DNA of 64,000 nt, from positions 78,085 to 142,084 of the forward strand of contig UBWZ01000017.1 in assembly GCA_900469345.1 (NCBI GenBank), read 5' to 3'. This document shows, piece by piece, positions 1-8,320 of the stretch. The translations under genes and the position numbers were made by a program. This DNA is from Hyphomicrobiales bacterium. GTDB taxonomy: Bacteria; Pseudomonadota; Alphaproteobacteria; Rhizobiales; Rhizobiaceae. How positions within the stretch are numbered: the first letter of the stretch is position 1; the number at the start of each line of letters is the position of its first letter. Below the pieces are notes generated by a model. It made no database searches. It was not told where the DNA came from and was given only the letters and a program-made list of their open reading frames with translations.

Positions 1-75
1 GGCCAAAAGCCTCAATTTCGCGTTAGAATGGCCATGTCGGTTGGAAAGCGCAGTCCGTTGAAGTAATGGAACCCC

Positions 76-1215
76 ATGGTATTGTGGATCCTTCTCGCGC
101 TTTTGACCGCCGGCGTTGCAGCCGCGCTGCTGATGCCGTTCGCCCGCGGCGCGGCAGTGCTGCCGGCCGACCGCTCCGGTGATGTCGAGGTCTACCGCGA
201 CCAGCTCCGGGAACTCGAGCGTGACCGCGAGCAGGGGCTGATCGAACCGCAGCAGGCCGAATATGCGCGCGCCGAGATCGGCCGCCGTCTGCTTGCTGCC
301 GCGGGCGAGGGACAGGCGACGAAAAGCACGGCGCCCAGGGTCGGACGCCATCGGTTGGCGACGACGGTCGTGACGCTGCTGCCGCCGGTCCTGGGGCTCT
401 GTTTCTATCTCGCGCTTGGCAATCCCGGCCTGCCGGACCAGCCGCTGCAGGCGCGTCTCGCCAATCCGGGCAACAATCTCGCTTTGCTGGTCGCCAAGGC
501 GGAACGGCATCTGGCGGAAGATCCGCAGGATGGTGCCGGCTGGGACTTGCTTGCGCCGATCTATCTGCGCAGCATGCGCCTCGGCGACGCCGAACTCGCC
601 TTTCGCAATGCCATCCGCATTCTGGGACCGAACCCCGCCCGCCTGACCGGGCTTGGCGAGACCCTCGTTGCGGCAAGTGACGGCGTGGTCACGGAGGATG
701 CACGGCTCTCCTTCGAGCAGGCGACGAAGCTCGACCCGAACAACCCGCGTGCCCGCTTCTACACGGGGCTGGGGCTGGAGCAGGCCGGACGGGCGCCCGA
801 AGCGAAGGCCGTCTTCGAGGAGATTGCCGCCGGATCGCCGCCGGACGCGCCCTGGATGGCGCTGGTCAACGAACATATCGCCAAGAACGGCGGGCAGGGT
901 CCCGCGAAGGCGGAAGCCCCCGGCAATCCGTCGTCGCAGGACGTTGCGGCCGCCGGCCAGATGTCGCAGGGCGACCGGCAGCAGATGATCCGTGGCATGG
1001 TCGACACGCTGGCGGCGCGTCTCAAGGAAGATCCCGCCAACCTGGAAGGCTGGCTGCGGCTGGTGCGCTCCTATGCGGTGCTCGGCGACAGGGATCAGGC
1101 GCAGGCCGCGTTGAAGAGCGGACTTGCACAATTCCCCGCCACCGGCGATGACGGCAGGCAACTCGTGGCGCTGGCACAGGAACTGGGCCTTGCCGCGGAA
1201 GGGACAAATCCATGA
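76..1215 (+). CDS. ccmI: Cytochrome c-type biogenesis protein CcmI (CycH)
   Basis: This 379-residue membrane protein presents apocytochrome c to the heme-ligation machinery on the periplasmic side. The sequence shows an N-terminal membrane segment (residues about 2-22), a basic/acidic cytoplasmic stretch rich in REL repeats, a second membrane segment near 98-115, and then a long periplasmic part with TPR-like helices, including the 'ARFYTGLGLEQAGR' type repeat. That is the normal CcmI plan and length. It is first in a tightly packed operon: its TGA overlaps the ccmE ATG by 4 nt (ATGA), which implies translational coupling. The ATG at 76 was chosen because the membrane segment begins immediately after it. 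Confidence 0.93.
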   Translation: MVLWILLALLTAGVAAALLMPFARGAAVLPADRSGDVEVYRDQLRELERDREQGLIEPQQAEYARAEIGRRLLAAAGEGQATKSTAPRVGRHRLATTVVTLLPPVLGLCFYLALGNPGLPDQPLQARLANPGNNLALLVAKAERHLAEDPQDGAGWDLLAPIYLRSMRLGDAELAFRNAIRILGPNPARLTGLGETLVAASDGVVTEDARLSFEQATKLDPNNPRARFYTGLGLEQAGRAPEAKAVFEEIAAGSPPDAPWMALVNEHIAKNGGQGPAKAEAPGNPSSQDVAAAGQMSQGDRQQMIRGMVDTLAARLKEDPANLEGWLRLVRSYAVLGDRDQAQAALKSGLAQFPATGDDGRQLVALAQELGLAAEGTNP

Positions 1216-1745
1216 CGCGCAAGCAGAAGCGGCTGGCAGTGGTTCTCGGCGGTGTGAGCTTCATCACCGTTGCCGTGCTGCTGGTGATGTTCGCCTTCAG
1301 CCAGTCGGTTGCCTATTTTTTCATGCCGTCCGATCTCGCAACCACCGAGGTCCGCCCGGGTACCCGCATCCGGCTCGGCGGCCTCGTTGCGGAGGGCTCT
1401 GTCAAGCGCGACCAGGGGTCGACGGTCCGCTTCACCGTCACCGACGGCAAGGGCAATGTGCCGGTGAGCTACACCGGCATCCTGCCTGACCTGTTCCGTG
1501 AGGGGCAGGGCGTCGTGACCGAAGGCGCCTTCGACGACAGCCACGCCTTTGTCGCCGACAGCGTGCTTGCCAAGCACGACGAAACCTACATGCCCAAGGA
1601 TGTCGCCGACCGCTTGAAGAAGGACGGTGTCTGGGAGGACGGCAAGGGCAAGTCCAGTCAGGCTGCTCCGGCGGTCCGCCAGGGTGTCGCACAGGGTGGC
1701 ACGCCCGCCGACGGCGCAGCGACGCAGGGAGTGGTCCGCCAATGA
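1212..1745 (+). CDS. ccmE: Heme chaperone CcmE (CycJ)
   Basis: CcmE holds heme covalently in the periplasm and hands it to the CcmF/CcmH ligase. The 177-residue protein has a short basic N-terminus, one membrane anchor (about residues 8-30), an OB-fold beta barrel, and the heme-attachment motif HDETY with His122 and Tyr126, matching the family HxxxY signature. The C-terminal tail is flexible and Gln/Ala-rich, as is common in rhizobial homologues. The gene overlaps ccmI by 4 nt upstream and ccmF by 4 nt downstream, so it is in the middle of one translationally coupled operon. Confidence 0.95.
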   Translation: MTRKQKRLAVVLGGVSFITVAVLLVMFAFSQSVAYFFMPSDLATTEVRPGTRIRLGGLVAEGSVKRDQGSTVRFTVTDGKGNVPVSYTGILPDLFREGQGVVTEGAFDDSHAFVADSVLAKHDETYMPKDVADRLKKDGVWEDGKGKSSQAAPAVRQGVAQGGTPADGAATQGVVRQ

Positions 1746-3733
1746 TCATCGAACTTGGGCATTACGCGCTGGTTCTCGCGCTCGCCACGGCGCTGATCGT
1801 CGCCGTCCTGCCGATGATCGGCGCACGGCGCGGCGACGTGGCGATGATGGCGCTGGCGACGACGGGCTCGCTCGTCCTGTTCGGACTGGTCGCACTGTCC
1901 TTCGGCGTGCTGACCTTCGCCTACGTCGTGTCGGACTTCTCGGTCGTCAACGTGTGGGAAAATTCCCACTCGCTGATGCCGCTGATCTACAAATATTCGG
2001 GCGTCTGGGGCAATCACGAGGGCTCCATGATGCTCTGGTTGCTGATCCTGTCCCTGTTCAGCGCTTTGGTGGCGCTGTTTGGCCGCAACCTGCCCGAGAC
2101 GCTGAAGGCCAATGTGCTGGCCGTTCAGGCCTGGATCGCCAGCGCCTTTCTGTTCTTCATCCTGCTCACGTCCAACCCGTTCCTGCGGCTCGACCCGGCG
2201 CCTGCCGAAGGTCAGGATCTCAATCCCGTGCTGCAGGACCTCGGCCTTGCCATTCATCCGCCGCTTCTCTACCTCGGCTATGTGGGCTTTTCCGTCTGCT
2301 TTTCGTTTGCCGTCGCGGCCCTGATCGAAGGGCGCATCGACGCCGCCTGGGCGCGCTGGGTAAGGCCCTGGACGCTTGCCGCCTGGACCTTCCTCACGGC
2401 CGGTATCGCCATGGGCTCCTACTGGGCCTATTACGAGCTCGGCTGGGGCGGCTGGTGGTTCTGGGACCCGGTCGAGAACGCCTCGTTCATGCCCTGGCTC
2501 GCCGGCACCGCACTGCTCCACTCCGCGCTCGTGATGGAAAAGCGCGAGGCGCTGAAGATCTGGACGGTGCTGCTCGCCATCATCACCTTTTCGCTGTCGC
2601 TACTGGGCACCTTCCTGGTCCGCTCGGGGGTGCTCACCTCGGTCCATTCCTTTGCGACCGACCCGACCCGCGGCATCTTCATCCTGTGCATCCTGGCGCT
2701 GTTCATCGGCGGCGCATTTTCGCTGTTCGCCTGGAGGGCCCCGAGCCTCAAATCGGGCGGTCTGTTCGCACCGATCTCGCGCGAAGGCGCGCTGGTCCTC
2801 AACAACCTGATCCTGACGGTGGCGACCGGTACGGTGCTGACCGGTACGCTCTATCCGCTCGTGCTCGAGACCCTGACCGGCGAAAAGATTTCGGTCGGCG
2901 CGCCGTTCTTCAACATGACCTTCGGGCTTCTCATGCTGCCGCTTCTGATCGCGGTTCCGTTCGGCCCCATGCTCGCCTGGAAGCGCGGCGACCTGCTCGG
3001 CGCCTTCCAGCGGCTCTATGTCTTCGCCGGCCTTTCGCTCGTCGCCGGCCTCGTCTTTTTCTACATCCACAGCGGCGGCCCGGTTCTGTCCATCTTCGGG
3101 CTGGCGCTGGGCTTCTGGGGCATGTTCGGCGCGCTCGCCGATCTCTGGGTTCGCGGCAATTTCGGCAAGGTCAGCCCGGGCGTCGCCTTGCGTCGCCTGG
3201 CCGGCCTGCCGCGCTCCGCCTTCGGCACGGCGATTGCCCATTTCGGCCTCGGCGTCACGGTTCTCGGCATCTTCGCTGCCACCACTTTCGGCACGGAGAC
3301 GGTGACGGAGATGAAGCCGGGCGCCTCGGTCGATGCGGGCGGCTACACGCTCACCTTCGACGGCATGCGCGATGCCGCCGGGCCGAACTATACCGAGAGC
3401 CGCGGCCACTTCACCGTCAAGCGCGGCGGCGTGGTCGTCGCCGACACCTGGTCGTCGAAACGGCTCTACACCGCCCGCCGGATGCCGACAACGGAAGCCG
3501 GCATCCTGAGCTTTGGCGCCAGCCAGCTCTACGTGTCTCTGGGCGACCCGATGGCCGATGGCGGCATCGTCGTGCGCATCTGGTGGAAGCCTTTCATCCT
3601 GTGCATCTGGGGCGGTGCCCTGGTGATGATGGTGGCCGGCTTCGTCTCGCTGACCGATCGGCGCCTGCGCGTCGGAGCGCCGAACCGTCGGACTGCCGCG
3701 GCACGGCGGGCGCGCCTGGAGGCCGCGGAGTGA
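1742..3733 (+). CDS. ccmF: Heme lyase subunit CcmF (CycK)
   Basis: CcmF is the large polytopic membrane subunit of the cytochrome c heme lyase. The 663 residues contain many hydrophobic segments and the tryptophan-rich WWD signature around residues 233-245 (WGGWWFWDPVENAS), which faces the periplasm and contacts heme carried by CcmE. Length is typical (640-670). It starts with ATG overlapping the ccmE stop and ends with a TGA that overlaps the GTG of ccmH. The ABC and CcmC/CcmD parts of the system are not in this window and must be encoded elsewhere, as is usual in rhizobia. Confidence 0.95.
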   Translation: MIIELGHYALVLALATALIVAVLPMIGARRGDVAMMALATTGSLVLFGLVALSFGVLTFAYVVSDFSVVNVWENSHSLMPLIYKYSGVWGNHEGSMMLWLLILSLFSALVALFGRNLPETLKANVLAVQAWIASAFLFFILLTSNPFLRLDPAPAEGQDLNPVLQDLGLAIHPPLLYLGYVGFSVCFSFAVAALIEGRIDAAWARWVRPWTLAAWTFLTAGIAMGSYWAYYELGWGGWWFWDPVENASFMPWLAGTALLHSALVMEKREALKIWTVLLAIITFSLSLLGTFLVRSGVLTSVHSFATDPTRGIFILCILALFIGGAFSLFAWRAPSLKSGGLFAPISREGALVLNNLILTVATGTVLTGTLYPLVLETLTGEKISVGAPFFNMTFGLLMLPLLIAVPFGPMLAWKRGDLLGAFQRLYVFAGLSLVAGLVFFYIHSGGPVLSIFGLALGFWGMFGALADLWVRGNFGKVSPGVALRRLAGLPRSAFGTAIAHFGLGVTVLGIFAATTFGTETVTEMKPGASVDAGGYTLTFDGMRDAAGPNYTESRGHFTVKRGGVVVADTWSSKRLYTARRMPTTEAGILSFGASQLYVSLGDPMADGGIVVRIWWKPFILCIWGGALVMMVAGFVSLTDRRLRVGAPNRRTAAARRARLEAAE

Positions 3734-4185
3734 GGCGCTTCCTGCTGATCGCAGCGCTGCTGCTGGTGCATGTGGTTCCGGCCTTCGCCGTCAACCCGGA
3801 CGAGATCCTTGCCGATGCCGCCCAGGAGCACCGCGCCCGCGAGATCTCCGCCCAGTTGCGCTGCATGGTCTGCCAGAACCAGTCGATCGACGACAGCAAT
3901 GCCGATCTTGCGCGCGATCTGCGCCTTTTGGTGCGCGACCGCATCAAGGACGGCGATAGCGACGGCCAGGTGATCGATTACGTCGTGTCGCGTTACGGCG
4001 AGTTCGTCTTGCTGAAGCCCCGTCTCAGCGCAAAGACGATGGTTCTCTGGGCGATGCCGGTCGTGCTTCTGCTGATCGGTGGCGTCAGCCTTTTTCTCGT
4101 CATGCGCGGGCGGCCCGCCCGGCGCAGCGCCTCGATCCTGACGCAGGACGAGCAGTCGCGGATCGACGATCTCCTGAAGAAATAG
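3730..4185 (+). CDS. ccmH: Thiol-disulfide oxidoreductase CcmH (CycL)
   Basis: CcmH reduces the apocytochrome CxxCH disulfide before heme ligation. The 151-residue protein has a signal peptide (residues 1-20, ending AFA), the family signature LRCMVCQNQSI with redox cysteines Cys45 and Cys48, and one C-terminal membrane anchor near 97-117. The start is GTG at 3730, in a GTGA overlap with the ccmF stop; a much longer open frame running in from upstream is only a read-through of an unused frame. This closes the ccmIEFH operon. Confidence 0.93.
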   Translation: MRRFLLIAALLLVHVVPAFAVNPDEILADAAQEHRAREISAQLRCMVCQNQSIDDSNADLARDLRLLVRDRIKDGDSDGQVIDYVVSRYGEFVLLKPRLSAKTMVLWAMPVVLLLIGGVSLFLVMRGRPARRSASILTQDEQSRIDDLLKK

Positions 4186-4329
4186 GGGTGTCGGCGGGCC
4201 ACCGGCTTTATTACCAAGAATTCATTCGTCCGCCACGTGCAGTTAACGTGAGGCCGCCTATATCTTTGTCATCCACCGCAAGCCGGACATGACCGGCGAT
4301 GATGAGTGACTAGAGAAGGTAGCTTGAAC

Positions 4330-5922
4330 ATGAGCACATTTGGACGCCCCTCCCTCAAGACGGTCTTGAAGACCTCCACCGTGGCCGGCATTGCTGCCGT
4401 CATGCTGTCGACCGGTATTCCGGCCCAGATCTCGTCGTCGTTCGCTGAACCGGTCAAGGTGACCGCGCCGCAGGCACCGAGCTTCGCCGATGTCGTTTCG
4501 GCCGTCTCGCCCGCCGTCGTGTCCGTCAAAGTGCAGTCCGACGCGCAGCCGGTCGCCGATGACAACAGCAACTTTTCCTTCAATTTCGGCGGCCGCGGTT
4601 TTGACGAACTGCCCGACGACCATCCGCTGAAGCGTTTCTTCAAGGAATTCGGCGGCCAGATCCCCGGCGGTCCGAACGGCCCCGGCGCTCCCGGTGGTCG
4701 CAACCAGGACCGTGCCGATCGCGGCCCGCAGAAGGGCCAGCCCGATCCCCGTCCGCATCACCTGCGTCCGACGGCCCAGGGCTCCGGCTTCTTCATCTCC
4801 GAAGACGGCTACCTCGTCACCAACAACCATGTCGTCTCCGACGGCCAGGCCTATACGGTCGTCCTCAACGATGGCACCGAGCTCGACGCCAAGCTTGTCG
4901 GCAAGGACACGCGCACCGACCTCGCGCTGCTGAAGGTCGACGTTCCGGCCCGCAAGTTTACCTATGTGAACTTCGCCGATGACAGCAAGGTCCGCGTCGG
5001 CGACTGGGTGGTTGCGGTCGGCAATCCCTTCGGTCTCGGCGGCACCGTCACCGCCGGCATCGTCTCTGCCCGCGGCCGCGACATCGGCTCCGGTCCCTAT
5101 GACGACTACATCCAGGTCGACGCTGCCGTGAACCGCGGCAATTCGGGCGGTCCGACCTTCGACCTCAACGGCCAGGTGGTCGGCATCAACACGGCGATCT
5201 TCTCGCCGTCGGGCGGCAATGTCGGGATCGCCTTTGCCATTCCGGCCTCGACGGCCAAGGAGGTCATCGCCGACCTGATGAAGGACGGCAAGGTCGCCCG
5301 CGGCTGGCTCGGCGTGCAGATCCAGCCGGTCACCAAGGATATCGCCGACTCGCTCGGTCTGAAGGAAGCGTCCGGCGCCCTCGTCGTCGCACCGCAGGAA
5401 GGTTCTCCGGGCCAGAAGGCCGGCATCAAGGAAGGCGACGTCATCACGGCCGTCAACGGTGCGCCGGTCAAGGACGCCCGTGACCTTGCCAAGCGGGTCG
5501 CAGCCTTCGGTCCGAACACCAAGGTCGACGTCGACCTGTGGCGCGACGGCAAGCAGCAGACGCTGCCGGTGACGCTCGGCAACCTTGCCAGCGACGAAGC
5601 CGCTTCTGCCGAACCGCGCCAGCCGGATTCTCCGGCGCCGTCCACCGACAAGGCGCTCGCCAGCCTCGGCATCACCGTCGCTCCGGCTGAAGACGGCTCG
5701 GGTCTGGCGGTCACCGCCGTCGATCCCGACTCCGAGGCGGCCGCCCGCGGCCTCAAGGAAGGCGAGAAGATCGTCTCGGTCAACAACCGCAAGGTCCAGA
5801 ACGCCACCGATATCGGCAAGGTCATCGAACAGGCCCGCAAGGACGGCCGCACCCGTGCGCTGTTCCAGGTCGAAGCCGACGGCACCAGCCGCTTCGTAGC
5901 GCTTCCGATCAACGAAGGCTGA
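4330..5922 (+). CDS. degP: Periplasmic serine endoprotease, DegP/Do family
   Basis: This is a trypsin-like periplasmic protease/chaperone for misfolded envelope proteins. From the ATG at 4330 (AGAAGG about 10 nt upstream; an in-frame GTG lies at 4306) it has 530 residues: a signal peptide ending near residue 41, a Gly/Pro/Arg-rich linker, the catalytic triad His167 (TNNHVV), Asp197 (TDLALL) and Ser272 (GNSGGP), then two PDZ domains. It lies directly before an OmpR-type regulator/kinase pair, a context that suggests envelope-stress control, but no binding site is visible. A strong terminator follows it. Confidence 0.95.
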   Translation: MSTFGRPSLKTVLKTSTVAGIAAVMLSTGIPAQISSSFAEPVKVTAPQAPSFADVVSAVSPAVVSVKVQSDAQPVADDNSNFSFNFGGRGFDELPDDHPLKRFFKEFGGQIPGGPNGPGAPGGRNQDRADRGPQKGQPDPRPHHLRPTAQGSGFFISEDGYLVTNNHVVSDGQAYTVVLNDGTELDAKLVGKDTRTDLALLKVDVPARKFTYVNFADDSKVRVGDWVVAVGNPFGLGGTVTAGIVSARGRDIGSGPYDDYIQVDAAVNRGNSGGPTFDLNGQVVGINTAIFSPSGGNVGIAFAIPASTAKEVIADLMKDGKVARGWLGVQIQPVTKDIADSLGLKEASGALVVAPQEGSPGQKAGIKEGDVITAVNGAPVKDARDLAKRVAAFGPNTKVDVDLWRDGKQQTLPVTLGNLASDEAASAEPRQPDSPAPSTDKALASLGITVAPAEDGSGLAVTAVDPDSEAAARGLKEGEKIVSVNNRKVQNATDIGKVIEQARKDGRTRALFQVEADGTSRFVALPINEG

Positions 5923-5941
5923 GCCTCCCAGCCTCGTCAAG

Positions 5942-5976
5942 AAAGGGCGCCGCCGGCAACGGTCGGCGCCCTTTTC
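5942..5976 (+). terminator. Rho-independent terminator after degP
   Basis: The arms AAGGGCGCCG and CGGCGCCCTT form a long GC-rich stem around a short loop and run straight into TTTTCC. It sits 20 nt past the degP stop and separates degP from the response regulator gene. Confidence 0.85.
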
Positions 5977-6081
5977 CTTTGCACCGCACGGAGCCAGAAG
6001 ATGCACACAAATCCCCCACATTCTGCCGGCCCTCAGAATTCCGCTGATGCAAAAGGCTCGGTGGACGCTATTGTGCCGCAC

Positions 6082-6759
6082 ATGAAGATTCTGGTGATTG
6101 AAGACGATCTGGAGGCGGCAGCCTACATGACGAAGGCCTTTCGCGAGGCGGGCATCGTGGCCGACCATGCCAGCGATGGTGACAGCGGCCTCTTCATGGG
6201 GACCGAAAACACCTACGACGTGATGGTTATCGACCGCATGCTGCCGCGCCGCGATGGCCTCTCGGTGATCAGCGAACTGCGCAAGCGCTCCATCAACACG
6301 CCGGTGTTGATCCTGTCGGCGCTCGGGCAGGTCGACGATCGCGTCACCGGGCTTCGCGCGGGCGGCGACGACTACCTGCCCAAGCCCTACGCCTTTTCGG
6401 AATTGCTCGCCCGCGTCGAGGTGCTTGGCCGGCGCAAGGGCACGCCCGAACAGGACATGGCCTATCGGGTCGGCGACCTCGAGCTCGATCGCCTGTCCCA
6501 CGAGGTCCGGCGCGCCGGCAAGGAGATCCTGCTGCAGCCGCGCGAGTTCCGGTTGCTTGAATACCTCATGAAGAATGCCGGCCAGGTGGTGACCCGAACC
6601 ATGCTGCTCGAAAACGTCTGGGACTACCATTTCGACCCGCAGACCAATGTCATCGACGTCCATGTCTCCCGGCTGCGCGCTAAGATCGAAAAGGATTTCG
6701 ACAAGCCGCTGCTGAAGACCATTCGCGGCGCCGGCTACATGATCAAGGACGAAGGGTAG
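6082..6759 (+). CDS. Two-component response regulator, OmpR/PhoB family
   Basis: A 225-residue DNA-binding response regulator. The receiver domain (1-115) has the acidic pair Glu7/Asp8/Asp9, the phosphoacceptor Asp51 (VIDRMLP) and Lys101 (LPKPY); the conserved Thr is a Ser (LSALG). The C-terminal winged helix (about 130-222) has the trans_reg_C pattern ending GAGYMI. The ATG at 6082 is preferred because the receiver fold starts there; an in-frame ATG at 6001 would add 27 residues without domain features. The kinase gene follows 6 nt after the stop, so the two form a pair. The neighbouring degP suggests an envelope signal, which is inference. Confidence 0.9.
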   Translation: MKILVIEDDLEAAAYMTKAFREAGIVADHASDGDSGLFMGTENTYDVMVIDRMLPRRDGLSVISELRKRSINTPVLILSALGQVDDRVTGLRAGGDDYLPKPYAFSELLARVEVLGRRKGTPEQDMAYRVGDLELDRLSHEVRRAGKEILLQPREFRLLEYLMKNAGQVVTRTMLLENVWDYHFDPQTNVIDVHVSRLRAKIEKDFDKPLLKTIRGAGYMIKDEG

Positions 6760-6765
6760 TCCTCC

Positions 6766-8190
6766 TTGTTCTCGCGTACGATCCAGCGGTCCCGGCTGAT
6801 GTTCCGTTCGACGGCGGTGAGGCTGTCGGCGCTCTACATCCTGCTGTTTGCGCTCTGCGCCGCCTTCCTCGTCTTTTACGTCACCGCGATGTCCGAGCGG
6901 TTGCTGTCGCAGCAGACCCAGCAGGCCGTCCAGGAAGAACTCACCGACATCCAGCGCTCCTACGAGCGCGGCGGCATCAGCCTGCTGCTGCGCATCATGG
7001 AGCGGCGCGCCCGCCAGCCCGGCGCCAATCTCTACGTGATCGCCGCCCCCAACGGCGAAATTCTCGCCGGCAACGTCGCGTCGGTACAGCCGGGCGTGCT
7101 GCAGGAGGAGGGGTGGACGGACATTCCCTTCCGCTACGAGCCGTTTGCCGGAATGGGCGGCCCGCGCTTTCATCTGGCCATCGCCAATGTCGTCAAGCTC
7201 GACAACGGCTTGCGCATCATGGTCGGCCGCGATCTCGGCGATCCGGGCCGCTTCCGTGGCATCGTCCGGCGTGCGCTGATGGTGGCGCTGGCAATCATGG
7301 GTCTCGGCGCACTCGTCATCTGGTTCGGCATCGGCCGCAATGCGCTGAAGAGAATCGACCGCATGTCGGCGGCCAGCCAGAAGATCATGGCGGGCGACCT
7401 GTCCCAGCGGCTGCCGGTCGGGCGATCGGGCGACGAATTCGATCGCCTGTCGGATTCGCTGAACGCCATGCTCGGCCGAATCGAGCGGCTGAACGAAGGG
7501 CTGCGGCAGGTCTCCGACAACATCGCCCACGATCTCAAGACGCCCCTGACGCGCCTGCGCAACAAGGCAGCGGAGGCGCTGGACGACAGCCGCAAGGATA
7601 TCCGCCGCAACGCGCTCGAAGGCATCATTGCCGAATCCGACCAGCTGATCCGGACCTTCAACGCACTTCTGATGATCTCCCGCGTCGAGGCGGGCTCGAT
7701 CGCGGCCGAAATGTCGGACGTCGATCTGTCGGCGATTTCGGCCGACAGCGCGGAACTCTACGAACCGGTGGCCGAGGAGGCCGGGCTGGCGCTCTCGACC
7801 GACATCGAGCCGGGCCTGCTCGTTCTCGGCAATCGCGAGCTTATCGGCCAGGCCATCTTCAACCTTCTCGACAATGCCATCAAATATGCGGCCCAGTGCG
7901 TCGGCACGCCGCAGATCACCGTCCGGCTCAGCCGCATCGACGGCGTGATCCGGCTTGCGGTCTGCGACAACGGTGCCGGTGTTCCGCCCGAAAAGCGCAA
8001 GGAAGTGGTCAAGCGGTTCGTGCGCCTGGACGAAAGCCGCTCCAAGCCGGGCACGGGGCTCGGCCTTTCCCTCGTCGAGGCGGTGATGGAGCTGCATGGC
8101 GGCTCCCTGGAACTGTCGGCGACGCAGGCGGAGAACGTCGAAGCTCCGGGGTTGACCGCGACCATGGTCTTCCCGGCGCCGAAACCTTAA
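6766..8190 (+). CDS. Sensor histidine kinase partner of the OmpR-type regulator
   Basis: A 474-residue inner-membrane kinase. It has a membrane segment near residues 20-41, a periplasmic domain of about 125 residues, a second membrane segment near 168-190, a HAMP linker, the H-box with His255 (IAHDLKTPLTRL), then N, G1 (DNGAGVP) and G2 (GTGLGLS) ATP-binding boxes. The start used is TTG at 6766; ATG at 6799 is an alternative that keeps both membrane segments. It is co-transcribed with the regulator just upstream. The ligand is unknown; the large extracytoplasmic domain fits periplasmic sensing. Confidence 0.88.
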   Translation: MFSRTIQRSRLMFRSTAVRLSALYILLFALCAAFLVFYVTAMSERLLSQQTQQAVQEELTDIQRSYERGGISLLLRIMERRARQPGANLYVIAAPNGEILAGNVASVQPGVLQEEGWTDIPFRYEPFAGMGGPRFHLAIANVVKLDNGLRIMVGRDLGDPGRFRGIVRRALMVALAIMGLGALVIWFGIGRNALKRIDRMSAASQKIMAGDLSQRLPVGRSGDEFDRLSDSLNAMLGRIERLNEGLRQVSDNIAHDLKTPLTRLRNKAAEALDDSRKDIRRNALEGIIAESDQLIRTFNALLMISRVEAGSIAAEMSDVDLSAISADSAELYEPVAEEAGLALSTDIEPGLLVLGNRELIGQAIFNLLDNAIKYAAQCVGTPQITVRLSRIDGVIRLAVCDNGAGVPPEKRKEVVKRFVRLDESRSKPGTGLGLSLVEAVMELHGGSLELSATQAENVEAPGLTATMVFPAPKP

Positions 8191-8320
8191 TCCAGCCGCC
8201 TGTCCGTACGTTCATGGTGAAAGCTGGACAGCCGTCAAACCCGCCCTACAGTCCCTGTGTCGAGCTACGGGCAAAAGCCTCCAGGCAGCAGGGCCGGGCG
8301 GCGAGAGCGGAGTATAGGAC

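Noticed and set aside
1..75. Left edge before ccmI
   Set aside because: Too short to judge; no gene end or promoter can be named with confidence.
1627..3729. A long plus-strand frame running into ccmH
   Set aside because: Only its end is coding (ccmH from the GTG at 3730); the rest is the +2 frame of ccmE/ccmF.
4258..8097. A 1279-codon open frame on the minus strand
   Set aside because: It is antisense to degP, the regulator and the kinase, has no ribosome site, no domain and a composition (His/Asp/Arg-rich) typical of frames opposite GC-rich genes.
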